Shown here: one piece after another, positions 1-12,595 of the stretch
Position numbering within the stretch: the first letter of the stretch is position 1
How the letters are laid out: each line of letters starts with the position of its first letter
Source: Daphnia pulex
Lineage: Eukaryota; Arthropoda; Branchiopoda; Diplostraca; Daphniidae
Length of the DNA stretch: 64,000 bases
Direction: 5' to 3'
Assembly: GCF_021134715.1 (NCBI RefSeq)
Contig: NC_060018.1
Coordinates: 1,612,001-1,676,000, forward strand
The notes under the pieces: model-generated
Seen by the model: only the letters and a program-made list of their open reading frames with translations
Database searches by the model: none
Told to the model about the DNA's origin: nothing
Translations under genes and position numbers: made by a program

Positions 1-504
1 GAGAACTGAAGAAACTGGAGTGTTGATCCGCTCGCCGATTGGTCTCCTTCTCTGGATGGGCAATGAAGCGAAAACTGCGGCTTACAACGTTGGTTCAAGA
101 TTTAAAACACCAACTGTGCCGATATGGGTGGTCGTGGCTTCTGAAAATAGTGGAGTCTTGTTTGGCGAAGACAAAGGACTTCTTAGAGACCACCAAGCAG
201 AAAACAGGTTTGAATTACGAGAATAAAATATTACTTGTCCATTTCGCCTGTCCGTATTTTTCACCTAGCTTGAAATAGGAACATGAAAAGCCCATAATAT
301 TATTCTAGGTTCCAGCTGCACTACCACACTTCCACATTTCATCAGCAGAATCCGGTGATTTTGAAAATTAACAATCGTGTCAGAGATGACTCTTCGGCTG
401 ACGCCCCAATTCCGCCGCTAGAAAGGATACTCCGAACCAAGTATTGCTGGTCTTCGACAAGTTGCAATTTGTTTTTGATCATTAAAATAAATAATAATAA
501 ATAA
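1..504 (+). CDS. MINDY/FAM188-type deubiquitinase-like protein, C-terminal part (left edge truncated)
   Basis: Two exons are visible: 1-207 (codons start at base 2) and 309-504, with stop TAA at 502-504. The donor is a weak GT at 208-209, the acceptor is TTCTAG before 309, and phase 2 is kept across the 101-base intron. The about 133 residues read include RSPIGLLLW, FKTPTVPIWVVVASENSGVLF, then LLRDHQAENRF and, in the second exon, APIPPLERILRTKY. These match my memory of the C-terminal core of MINDY-3/4 (DUF4205) proteins, Lys48-ubiquitin-chain hydrolases (PIWVVCSESHFSVLF, LLRDWRTERLF, PPLE..IRTK). The catalytic His of the SESHFSVLF strand appears to be Asn or Ser here, so the protein may be inactive, as reported for MINDY-4B. 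The N-terminal catalytic part lies outside the window. A + strand AATAAA lies at 767-772, beside the stop of the convergent MCCC1 gene. Confidence 0.68.
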
Positions 505-772
505 TTTACTCTTTTGTTAAGGTGGGGTGATGCTCGACTCGACTGGGGCAACGTGGAACCCTTCGTGTGAATGTGTCTGGGCAGACTTCGGTTTAAGGAG
601 GAATTCATGATTGTTAACACCGCCATTTTTGGCCGTGGAATTTGTAGCATAGAATACCTTAGTAAAAGTTTGCAGTCGACAAGGTTATTTGTACTATTTA
701 TAGACCTCTGTTTGATATACACGCGACTTGGCAATACTTGACAATGAGAGAGACAGACGGACGGGCAATAAA

Positions 773-3519
773 CTATTTCTTGTCAGTTGAGACAAACCGT
801 ACCAGTGCTGCGTTCTTTGCCACTGAATCGCCAACTTTATAGTTGACCTTCTCAACAACCCCGGATTCTGGTGCGCGAATAACGTACTCCATTTTCATGG
901 CAATCATGACCAACAGGGGTTGACCAACCTTAACTTCTTCGCCATCCTTAACCAATATCTTTTCAATGATTCCGGGCATTGGAGCCACGGCACCTCCTTG
1001 CTGAACAGAGCCGTGTCCTAGCTTCGTTAAAAAGGAAGGCTTTTCCATGGAAAATGCTACGCTTCCGTCCTAAGAGATCATAAGACAAATGAAACTTTTT
1101 GCAAAAAAACAATACACGAAGGCTGGAAGGAAATGAACGTACCTTTGTGAAGAGATGCACATTTCCATTCAAGAAAACGACTCGAGATTTTGAGATCTCG
1201 CCATTTGCACTTAATTCAATGCTGATGACATTGTCTGATTCCGATAGTTTGGCTGTAACGTCAATTTCTTCGGACTGTCCGACTTTTAGTTTGTAGAATC
1301 CGTTTCCGCAGCTGGTGACGCGTACATCGTATGTGTTGTCTTGGCACGTTAGTTTCACATTCTTTTGATAGTTGAGATTGAACCTTGCCATCGAATACGA
1401 AGCAAAAGGGTTGTAGGGGTCTCTTGTCGATCCTTGTTGACTTGAGCTGACATTGACCTCGTTAAGAATGGAAGCCAAAACCGCTTGACTCACTAAACTA
1501 TCAGTGACTGGCTTATTTGGGAACAGATCACCGTGATGCTGAGAGATGAAATCTGTATGAACGTCTCCTTCGATGAATTTTGGATGAGAAGAGAGTTGCA
1601 TCAGAAAGTCAACGTTCGTATTTAAACCGACGATATTGTACTCGGACAAACAGGATCGTAGTTTACGTAATGCACTGGCGCGATCCGAGCTCCAAACAAC
1701 AAGTTTCGCAATCATGGGATCGTAAAAAACAGAAACGACGTCACCTTGCGCCACACCTTTAGAACGGCAAAAGAGGCAGATTTATTAACGGGGTATGAAA
1801 TAATAATAATAAAATCATTTTCAAAAATACCTGTTTCAACACGAACATCCGAACTGGGCTTTGGGGTAGTGAGATGCAACAAGGGTCCAGCTCCTGGGAG
1901 AAAATTATTTTTGGGTTCTTCAGCGTAGATTCGTGCTTCGAAAGCGTGACCATTTAAATGGATTTGCGATTGATCCAAAGGTAACGGCTCCCCGGAAGCA
2001 ACTCTTAATTGCCATTCAACCAGGTCGGTGTTGGTGATCATTTCACTTACTGGGTGCTCTACTTGTAATCGCGTGTTCATCTCCATAAAGAAAAAGTTTT
2101 GCTGAGGATCCATAATGAATTCAACCGTTCCAGCCCCGACGTACCTAAAAGTAAACAACATTTGTGTTTTCGATACAGAAATGTTTGGTAGGGAGAATAC
2201 AAGAGCGGGGAAAAATTTCTCACCCAACGGCACGGGCGGCCCGAACTGCCGCTTCTCCAAGTTGCTTTCTCGTTTCACTTGAAATTCCTGGTCCAGGTGC
2301 TTCTTCGATGATCTTCTGATGACGTCGCTGCACACTGCAATCGCGTTCAAATAGGTAGACATAGTTGTCGTATTTGTCGCCAAATACTTGCACTTCAACG
2401 TGTCGAGGCCTTTCAACATAACGTTCCAATAACATAACCTATCCAAAAAGAGTTATACATTCTTTAGTTTTTAACGGTTGATTCTATTCTGCAATTTATG
2501 CAGTTATCAAAAATGACAGAAAATTAGGAAGATTAATGCAAGAATTTCTCTACCTGATCCCCGAATGACTTTTGTGCTTCACGTTTAGCAGACTCGAGCT
2601 GAGTCTCGAACTCACTCTGTGTAAGCGCAATTCTCATGCCTTTACCACCTCCACCTCGAACAGCTTTAATCATGAGTGGAAATCCAATTTTTTCTGCCTC
2701 ATGCCTTAATCTTTCATCAGTTTGATCCACTCCATGATATCCATGAATCACAGGAACTCCAGCAGCTGACATGATGTGTTTGGAGGTGCTGTGAAATAAA
2801 AGATTGTTCCGAATAGAATTTTCCATGATAAACTTTTAACAACTTTCACAAATAATACCTTTTAATCCCCATGTCTCTGATGGCTGAAGCAGGAGGACCG
2901 ATGAATATAATACCCTCTTTAGAGCAAAGCTCTGCAAATTCAACATTTTCAGAGAGAAATCCATATCCAGGATGTATTGCCTGAGCCCCTGTTCTGAAAG
3001 CAGCTTCTAGAACCTTGTCTTGTCTTAGATAACTTTCAACAGAGGATGCTGGGCCAAGGCGGATGGCAGAATCAGCCTGAATATGTAAACTCAAATGTAA
3101 TATAAAACATAAATACAAATACAATCTCTAAAGTTGTTACCATGTTAACATGCATAGCATTACGATCTGCATCACTGTAAACAGCAACAGTTTGGATGCC
3201 TAACCGTTTTGCAGACCTGATGACTCTGCAGGCAATTTCACCTCGATTGGCTATTAGAATCTTGGACAGGGGTGTAACTTTCGGGGCAGCTTTAGTTGCA
3301 TTTGGTGAGAGAGAATTACTGCAAGAAAATAGTGCCATTAATATTTTGCTTTCTTCTCATAATATCAAATTGTATTGTAATGTAGTTAGCTCTTAATGTA
3401 GCCACTCATAAATTAAATTCTTGACGTCATATACTGACTACCGGTATTTACCAAGTTGTGCACAAGCTCCTTTGAACGTATTTGCCTGCCAAACATGCCC
3501 TTATTCCGTAAAGGCCCAT
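773..3519 (-). CDS. MCCC1: 3-methylcrotonyl-CoA carboxylase subunit alpha, mitochondrial (MCCC1), complete
   Basis: The biotin-carrying subunit carboxylates 3-methylcrotonyl-CoA (with MCCC2) in mitochondrial leucine breakdown. Coding exons in transcript order: 3519-3452, 3318-3141, 3076-2859, 2788-2554, 2438-2224, 2144-1831, 1756-1143, 1069-773. All have GT/AG ends and matching phases, and sum to 2139 bases (712 aa; human about 725). The first exon gives a basic mitochondrial leader beginning [18 protein letters not shown]. Biotin carboxylase landmarks follow: [16 protein letters not shown], the ATP-grasp loop [25 protein letters not shown] and [11 protein letters not shown]. The C-terminal biotinyl domain has AMKM with the acceptor Lys at about residue 673. 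An in-frame ATG at 3338 lies inside the intron just before a good branchpoint/acceptor, so I prefer the spliced start at 3519. No defect is seen. Confidence 0.95.
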
Positions 3520-5782
3520 TTTGAAGTTGTTTTCCGTAGATTTTCTAAGAGACTTTACAAGAGCAGAAATCTTTATTTACGTCAATGCAGCGGCCATGCA
3601 CCAATGCCACATTTCTAAAAGCACACGTTTTGCTGTTTGTTCCGTTCCATTTTTTTTTTCAATTTCCAGATTTGCGTCTCTATTTAAAATGCTACACAAG
3701 TCTTTTGGTAACATTAAAATAAAAAATAAATAAAAAAATGTATAGTATTGAAGGAAACTTACATTTACTCTGCCGACACGTGACTCAATTTCTCCTGTCT
3801 TTACGCCCGTAATCTAAAATAGTAAAATGATGGGTTTATTATACAATTCATTTAATTCCTATTTTTCAAAAGACACAATTCGTGATCAAAAAAATTTTAA
3901 ACTCATGGTTCACGCATTTGTTGGAGGGCAACTTCCACCCAATTCACGGGGAGATTATAATGAGGAGCTCCACTTTTGAATTAGCCTTGTTTATTCACCG
4001 TACAATTCAGATTGGCTCCAGAACCGTGCAATTATGCCTACGTCTTATGACCTCCCTTCAAGACTTCGTATTCGTTAATTGTGACGACGAACTTCTAAAG
4101 AATTGCAAGCCTAATTCACGTCAATTGAAGTATTGATCTTTTGATATGCCAGCCTAAACTGAAGTGCCAAGCTTTGAGCCATTGAAATATGAGTACGTGC
4201 GCAACTAAACCGATTATCAAGTTGTTGACTCAACAGATTTTCTATTTTTGTTCCCAAACTCCCTATTGCGTTTCCAAGAACGGGTTTTGATTTAAACATC
4301 GCCGACCATGTTCCGCCTTCATCTTGATGCATTACAAATCAAATAATAATAGCAAGTCCGTGACCGACCGATATCGAGGCAGAAACCCCGTTAATAATTT
4401 ACGATTCAGAGTTTGTTGCTGCAGTCAACTATTAATCAGTTCGTTTCTTTTTTCTAGTCTGATCGCCTTATAAAGTGCGGCAATATTGGTCTACCATGGG
4501 CCCGAAAATGATTAATTTGCCAAAATTCTCTGGGGTCTGAGGGTATCGATCGTCACTCGGCTTCCGCCGAGCCGAGCCGGATGAAGCGCGTTGCAAAAAT
4601 CGATGCTGCATTCATGTCGTTCAGGTTCTACTCCCCGTCCTCGACTTTACCGTCCGTTGGTTGTGCGACAAGGCATTGTTGTGTAGATACCCCCATTTAA
4701 TGCAATGCATTTTCTCCTTGGCTCTTTTCTGGGTAACTGCGCTGAGCAGTGCATTACACATGAGATAAACTGCACAAACTCTAGTGGAATCCTTTTCTAT
4801 TTCAGTCAGTCGTTCGTCTCCGTCTCGTCTGTGCCTTTTCATATGACTCTGCCTCAGATGAGGCAGACATCATGAATGAGCCATAACTTTCATTTCTCTT
4901 CCTTGCTCCTCAGCTCCTTTGTATGCGCGGGCTAGGCCTATACTCTTTTATAATTCCGGTGCACATCTTGCCCTTTAATAACTGAGGCAAAAGTAATTAC
5001 GGGCACGTAGTTTCCCAGTCAGTTGCAATCAGCGTGAAAGCGTCGTCCCCATAACGCGTTAGAATATGAAGTTAACCGTCACAAACCAATATTCCTGGAA
5101 TTACTATTATCATGTCTTATTAAAAAAGGCGTTACCGTGAGCGCTGCTAATGAATTCCTGGAGAAGGTGTTGATTGCAGTATGATCGTACGGTCACGTAT
5201 AAATATTTTTCTAGGTTGATAGCCATACATAATTAACATCTCTCGTCGTCTTTTACGACCCACTGAAGAATGTGCACAGTGTGTACACGTCTCAGGTATA
5301 TATAAGATTAGAACTTCCAGAATGAGTTATCACAGAATACGAATAGAGATGAAAGAGATCATTCATTTTGAGTAGCCAGTGAAATGATGAAAAGTTATTG
5401 TCAACGATCATACGGTGGACCAGTTACCGGTTCGTCCTTTAGCCCTGTGCTCTTTTTTTTTTCTGCGTCATTCACTTCTCCCATTCTGTCTGTAACGCAT
5501 TTTACGACGACGCCGAGTACAACGAGCTGCTCGTTTACTGAAGGGAGAAAGCTCAAGCGATGAATGATCCACATTGTCCGCGTGAAATAGCGTTCCATCG
5601 GGCTACTATCCGAAACAAGAGGTGGAACTTGAAAAAGAAAAAATAATAATAATAATTCGTGGGCGTTGGGGACATCGTTTCCGACTTGCAAAAAGCATCA
5701 ACAAATGATTCAGCTCACGCACGCATGCGTCTTCCTTCCATTCGCTTCTTCAATCGTCTATACGTGTGTGTGTGTGTGTGTG
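3520..5782. other. 5' flank of MCCC1; possible untranslated exon, otherwise no gene seen
   Basis: On the minus strand, a CTCTTAG acceptor stands 25 bases upstream of the MCCC1 ATG, so at least one 5' exon should lie further up. A 51-base segment (3763-3813) is bounded by TTTTAG and GTAAGT on that strand and is the best candidate, but it cannot be joined to MCCC1 in frame, so it would be untranslated. A 73-codon minus ORF at 4111-4332 is not supported by any family I know. The rest (4400-5780) looks like ordinary intergenic sequence. Confidence 0.35.
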
Positions 5783-6057
5783 TATAAAAGGGCAGCCATG
5801 TTGGTGCAAGACACGAACTCGAGGTGATAGCTCGTCGGTCTCCACACACTCACTTCTACCGCGCTCCGGAACAGGACTCATCCCCCACAAAGTATATATT
5901 CCCTGCCCACTGTTCTTTCACCTCTACACTCACGAACAACACGGGCACTTTGCCCAGATTGTCGCTGACCTACCAGGAAGCACATCAAAAGACTACCCCG
6001 CACTTCCGGATCCTTGAAACCCAGGAACTTTCACATTCTGACCACTTCTGCCTGAAG
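5783..6057 (+). promoter_or_regulatory. TATA-box promoter and candidate 5' exon
   Basis: A TATAAAAG box (5783-5790) follows a (TG)n run directly. About 30 bases downstream begins a stretch that ends at a consensus donor, GAAG/GTGAGA, at 6057/6058. The first coding exon of the granin-like precursor at 12.6 kb starts with a splice acceptor (12566), so it needs an upstream exon on this strand. This is the best candidate I see, but the link is inference. The short ORFs inside look like chance. Confidence 0.3.
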
Positions 6058-9000
6058 GTGAGAAACAATATACTCTCTAGCTAGATTCGCTATTGTTTGA
6101 AATTGAAACCGAAATGTTTAAAAATAGAGTTCAGTATATAAGAACAAAAGATAAATACGCCAGTCGAACGAATATGTAATTGAATCGTCGGATTCGGGAA
6201 GCGGAAAGTATTCAGTTATCCCTAACAAATGTTGACGTAACAAATTTTGACAAAGTGAAAAAAAAGTACAGTGCATCTCGCTATGAATTTTTCTTGCGCG
6301 TTATACGTTCAAGGCTTTCGTGGAAATTCAAGGCTCGATACAGAAAGGAAAACTAAATCCAACACGCAGCGACGCAACAGCAGTCCAGTCTAATGCAACA
6401 GGTTCGCAACTCTGCTGCCGGAGTCGTTTGTTCCTGCAATCCATCCACGAGAGCGGAAAACACCCTTTGCGTGTTGATTATCGTTCAGGTGTTTCGATCC
6501 TGCTGTGTTTGGTTTCCATCCTGCGTTCGCTCAGTTCTGCTGGAGTAAGATAACGTAATCCCATCCGCCACCACTTGCCGTTCTTTCTGATTACCGATCT
6601 AGACGAGCTCGACCCCGCTTGGAAAATATTGATCATTATTGCGTGAGACCAGCTGGTCAATCTTCCCGACAACAACAACACCTATTCCCTCGGTATATAC
6701 GAGCTTGTTTGTAAAAGAGAAAAAAGAAAAGCAGAAAAATGTTGACCTTTTAAAAGGTGTTGCAATTGACCGTATTCATCGCGGCAACAATGTTTCCCGA
6801 TCGCCATGACAACAGATCGAATAGTGAATGAGGTCATACACCAGCAATCAACAAATTAAAAAAAGAAAAAAAACTCCCTCATATTGTGCGCATATCAATT
6901 GGGGAAATAGACTTGTCCATTTAGCGGGCTGCGTGATATGACAGACGTCATTGACATCAGTTGTAAAATATTTTACGGGCAACGGGAAATGAAAAGAAAT
7001 GGTGAAATCGATCTTCCTTTAAAAAAAAAAATGATCCGACTGGGCTGTCACTCAGCGCTTTATTGTAGGCCGAGCTCCCATCTATGCGAACGTTTTACAC
7101 GAAAGTTAATACAATTTTCGAGGCAACAAGAATATTCGTCTATTGCATAGACTCATTTCTTATTTCGTGTTACATCAAATCCTGATTGGATTGGCTTTTT
7201 TTTTTACGTGGGATCTAAAGCGAGGCTGCACGTCCTTTTGTTCCTTCTAAATGCCGAAAGCAGAAGGACTGAAGAATGAACGAGTCGCCATCCGCTCCAG
7301 CACACACAGCGGCGTGCATCGAAAACAAGAAAGAGCGGCTTACATTCCTTCCGCCATTCAGCTTTTTCTTTGAAAATGGATGCGGAAGAAAACGAACTTG
7401 TTGGTAATTAATAGTCAAATAGAAAAAAAAGGAGCTATAGAGAGTTGTTTTCGTCAGCAGGGCTTTCATCTAGCCGTGGCCTTCGATTGCCACTTTGGAT
7501 GGAGCGCAATAATAACCAACCAGCGTGTGGCACCACCAACTATTTGCTCTTTCGCAAGGACTTTTTTTTTCTTTATTGGTGAAACGATTCTGTAGGGGAA
7601 GGAAGGAAAACGTATATATATAAGGAGAGAACGCCGTCTCATCCATTGCTCAACTCGACAGCGAATCCGGGAAGTTTGGACTCGGCGCGGCACGCGGGTC
7701 GATCATCGTCCTAACTCTCGCTGCGCTCTCTCGCCTTCCCGATCTCAATATTTATCAGATAGGAAGATGGAGAAGGAGGTGGGGGGGAAGGAAGGATCGA
7801 GGGGGGAACAAAAAAGACAGAGAAATGTATATTTATATGTATAAGGAACGCTCCAAATCCATATAGGAAAGCTAGAAGGATGATAGACTCTTTCTTTTCA
7901 TTACACAGCAGCCAACACAGGGACAAAAAAAGAAAAATGAGCGACTTGGAAAAAGAAAACAATTTTGAACGGAGATGTTCTGCTCGAAGGGATCCATCGA
8001 ACTATGGGAATAAGGATTGTATTCAGCTCGACTTCCATCAGAGCTCAACGCAATGTTTTTGTATGGAAGAGTCCCTTATATTCTTTCTCCGTATCGCACC
8101 ACTAAGTGGAATAGACAAAAAGAAGACGGCGAAGAAAAACAAATCGTGGCTTAGATGCCTTGCCTACTCTCCTTTAACGGTTCTTCATATGATAACACTG
8201 AGCTTGAATGAGCTACATCATTGTTTAGCTACTTTTAGCTGCCTCTTGTTATTCCATATTCACTTTTCTCGCGCTTGTAACGGGTACTATACACATCATC
8301 ACAAAGTCTAATGGATCTTAAACGAAAAACGCTCGTGGGCGCGCTACCATCTTTTCGCATTTGAATAATACACTACACGACGATGAGATGGAATAGCAAG
8401 TTAACTTGGATAATGGTCTTCGGGGATTGAGAGCAACTTGTTTTTATTTACCTTTTATTTATGAAGTGGGTTCTGGTCGCTCAGCATATTAGACGATATC
8501 CACCAGCCTTCGGGTAGAACTCGATTCAGATTCCAGATGATGGCGCATCAGTTTGAAATGGCCACAGGAAGTTAACAATCGTCTTCCTGCAAACAGACAT
8601 TGATTAGATCAAAGCGTATACGGAAGTTAACAGATTTAGGACGAGTACTGTATTCATGAGACGAAGAAACGGAACTGTAAAAAAGGGAAAATTCATTTTG
8701 AAAAGAAGGAGGAACATTTTTTCCCCATATGGCCATATAGAATCTCTCTTCTTCCTTTCCACTCACTGGATCGAATTGGTTGGCTGATAAAATTAATGTA
8801 AGCCGATTGTTCATCAGTCAACAGCACACGCACCATATAACACAGCAGCCCACGCCATTGACGGCTATTCGGCGATTCTCCAGAGATCGTGCCTCTCAGA
8901 TCCCCGTCGGGATTGATATTTATATGCGTAGGCTCTGCGTATAGCAAAGAAATGACCGAGGGCTGCGGGCATTCATCTACTCTTGAATCTTACTTTCGAG

Positions 9001-12000
9001 ATGGTCAGAAAGAAATCCAGTGATAATCTTGCTTTTGTTAACTTTTTTCCGTAGCTGTCCTGACTTTTTTTCAGTCAATAGTCCCGCATATAGACTCTCA
9101 CCGCTGTCCACCAGGTTCCGTAATCAAATGTTTGAACTCGCCTGTATAAGATGAGCTCCAAGTACAAATTCAATATACTCGAAAGACTGCCGATGAGAAA
9201 TCCGATCAAAAGACGAGATTCTGCCAACTTGATGTCTGTCGGAACTTTTGCTGCCACTTGTGACTTTTGTTGTCCTCACAGCAACTCAACCATACATCTC
9301 CAGTGTAAGGATACACTGAGGGAAAAGTCAAGCCCGTATACATCGTACATTTACTTATTGACTGAAGCTAGCTACCATCAATCTGGCGGCCGTATATTTG
9401 GGCTGCCGACACACAAGAGTCTTTTCAGCTTGGGTTTGTCTGCTTATTCTTTTCTGATGCTACACTTTACAGTCCTGGCAGTCGAAATAACTGGATGCTG
9501 CCACGCGCCGTCGCCGAGTTCTGCGCTGGACTTGTTTTTTTTTAAACATCAGCAGAGATCTTTATCTCATACTCTCTTGTGCGTGTACTAATACTACTAG
9601 AGACCCCCCGCCCGAGGGTTCTTTTTTTTTCAAGTCTCAAAGCGACTCATGTGACAGAAACGAAAAGGATAAAGTTGCATTTGACATGGGATTAAGTTGT
9701 TGTTTCCCTCGTCGTTGTTGTTAGCGTATGTGACGTCTTTCAGTTATCGCTGCATACATAGATGCGGAGATGAAGAGACGAAAAAATTGAAATCAGATGA
9801 GCTCTTATAAATATGTATCGATACAAAAAAAATGGGGGCGGCAAACTCTGTCCAGATTGCGTCGTGAATGATCCAGCAAATCCATTTCCTCTTTTACATT
9901 ACGCCCACCCCGCCCTTTCTTCGAACACGTAGGAAAACAGAGGACTGCGAACAGCAGCCCGCTCCCGAAATAACAACAAGAATCGTGCAAAGAGTGAAAC
10001 TAAGGTTACCTCAGCAACCGAGCACAAGTATTCTTAGGTACAACGCGTTCAATAAATCCATCGACATCTCTGAATATTAGCGGGACATAATGTAAAAATC
10101 AAACTATGCGTACACACCAGTAAGTCCCGACAAGTCGAATCAAGCCAGCCGAGATGCATTATATATGGGCACAGCATTGAATAATCTCGACAAGAGCAGA
10201 ATGACATAACAGGCGAGAATCTATATAGACTTTGTCACGCTCCCCTGATTGTCCGTCTTTGTCTGGACATTGATTATACACATCCTGATTCGCGCATGCT
10301 GCATGTATAGACTCGACAGTCGTGGGTAATCAACTGGAGAGAAACGAGTATACATAAATCGATGCGACTTGCTAAACCTCCCCCCACTCTCGAAAACACT
10401 CTAGGCCCTCGTGAATGCTTCAGGGTGTAATAGATCAAGATTTTGTTTATATTTTCAACGCGTTAGAGAAAGACAAACAAAACATCTAGCGCTAAAAGTA
10501 TCGCACAGTTTAAAAAAAAGGCTGGTTTGTGATGCCGCATCACGCCTACACGCATACATCAGCTGAGCGCATCAAACAGTGAAACACCATAGAGAGCTAT
10601 AGAGCGCGCACACACACAAAAACGTATATGTATACACGGTGCCGCCTTCGATTAGCGTGCGCCCTCTACTCCCGCTGTAACCCGAACTCTCCATTTTTCT
10701 CCGCTGCTGCTGCCGGTTCGTCCTCCCTACCTTCGCCTGTAGCTTCATTGATTTTCTGACGTCAACGTCTATACCTGATGGCACAGTGCCTGTGCATGTG
10801 TGTCTGAGCTGTATACTACTACTCTGTGGTTGCCAGGTTCTTTCCATCCAAAAGTATGGTTTCTCGGTTTGACTTTCTTTGACGAACGAATCGCTTTTTG
10901 CCTTGTTTCAATTCTTGTATTCTACGCATCTCCCCTCATCTTCTTGGACTTTTAAATCTATCCGACTGACAATTTTCCATCGACTTTTTCCGGCTCATCG
11001 AGCGCATCGGTTGATGGACAGGAAGAAACAAACCGGAAAAAGATAAAACAAATTAATCAAATGGATTGGGTCGAGTTTCTTTTTTTTTTTCCCCTGTGTT
11101 CAAGTGAGTGCCCAAGAAAGTTGGAGGTAACTTAGACACAAATAGACCTCGTCAAGGCGACGGCTGTTCTTCAAATATGTTTTTGATCGATCGAATAACC
11201 TAGACGCTCGGGAATAAATCGAAGAAAAATAAATAAAAGAATTGGATCCGTATAGAGAACACAACATGCGATCCATCCGATCGTGTCACAAAGAAAATCA
11301 GTTTTTCCCTTGACAAAATACTGCGGTGGAATAAGGAAAAAAAAGTAACAAGAAGAATGCAATCAAGGCGCTGCGTCATGTTGGGAAGACGAGTATATAG
11401 CCGTCTTGATTGGACCATATTTTGCCTGGCGGCTAGAAGTCAACGCAAATGAAAGTTGATTACCGAGATGCCGCAATATCAACGTGATGGGCGCGGTTTC
11501 ATGCCAGCCTATACAGACACACACCAGCCAACGCATTTTGCGACCATCTTTAATTCCATTATTATTTCTGATTGCACTTGGGGTTTGACTGCCTTTCCAC
11601 TAGATTTCTTTACTCCCAGGAGTTTGCAAAAAAAAATGAAATATCCAAGACGAAAATGGTGAAATTGCTGTGGCTAATCTAATAACTTTGCAGCATGATA
11701 CGACTTTTTTGTTCATATATGGCGCAAGTCATAAGGCAGCGGGAACAAGTATATATTAAATATACAGCTACATCAGCAGGAGAGCGGAGAGAGGACCGTA
11801 TACTCGGTCATGAAAGGCTACTTTCATCCATCAACGAGCCGTATATAGCGGCGCAGTTGGGAATGTCCGGCTGTCGGCGTGATTGGATCGTTTTATCTTC
11901 CACCCAGGCCGCTCAGTGTGCTGTTCACCGAGGGGACTTTGGTGCTCGGCGCAAACGGTGGGTGGAAGGACAGGGTGGTTGTTTTGGGAAGTGCCAAGAA

Positions 12001-12566
12001 GAAGAAGAAGAAGGAAGCGTATATAACCGTTAGACAGGATTTGAACAATGTAGTCGCGACGGGAGCCACTCGTTCATTTTGTCTTTGTTTTCTGTTATGG
12101 CTGACCCGAGTGACTTTGATGAAGAGAATCATGGGGGCTGCTTTAGAAACACCCAGGATCCCACGTGAAAGGGGAGGGACGTCAAGAATCAGGATTGGAC
12201 AAAATTGAATAGAGTAACACCGAGCAGAGTATAGCAGGCACGCGCAACCTATACCATTCTCAGACGATAGTTTAGGTCGTTGCTCCGTTACGGTTCCTGA
12301 GGCTTAATGTCACAAAGAAGAGGGATGAAATCGAGTCGAGCTGGATCATTTCTCATCTGCTGGTATATATATATATATTAAGTACTGTGTGTATATCTAC
12401 GAAAATGATAAAGAGACACGTCGTCTTTACTATATATAAAGCCCGGATTACTACATCTAATGTTTTCGACGAGAGTAGATTTAAGAATATTGCAAAGTTA
12501 TCCGGAGAGGGGAGGAAAACAAATATGTTGCAATGCATTCACGCTCACGCGTCTTTTCGTTTTCAG
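6058..12566. other. Intergenic or 5' intron sequence, no coding gene recognised
   Basis: This 6.5 kb contains only short ORFs rich in low-complexity and frame-shadow sequence. There are several TATA-like runs, for example TATATATATAAGG at about 7613-7625 followed by a GC-richer stretch, which could be another promoter. Homopolymer A/T runs and short microsatellites are common. If the 5' exon at 5783-6057 belongs to the gene at 12.6 kb, this is its first intron. I see no tRNA, rRNA or transposon. Confidence 0.4.
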
Positions 12567-12595
12567 GGAGGAAAAAAAAAAACAACGATAAGAAA

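Noticed and set aside
342..734. 130-codon minus-strand ORF with a leader-like basic stretch
   Set aside because: Its C-terminal half is antisense to the MINDY-like last exon and it lies in the MCCC1 3' flank; no family match.
3319..3338. ATG at 3338 as the MCCC1 start
   Set aside because: It lies inside a typical branchpoint/acceptor sequence; the spliced start at 3519 gives a better mitochondrial leader and matching phase.
4111..4332. 73-codon minus ORF upstream of MCCC1
   Set aside because: No family match, and the phase does not connect to MCCC1.
12533..12595. Upstream in-frame ATG extending the granin-like protein by 21 residues
   Set aside because: It precedes a pyrimidine-rich acceptor at 12566, and the residues it adds would bury the signal peptide; the ATG at 12596 has a good context.
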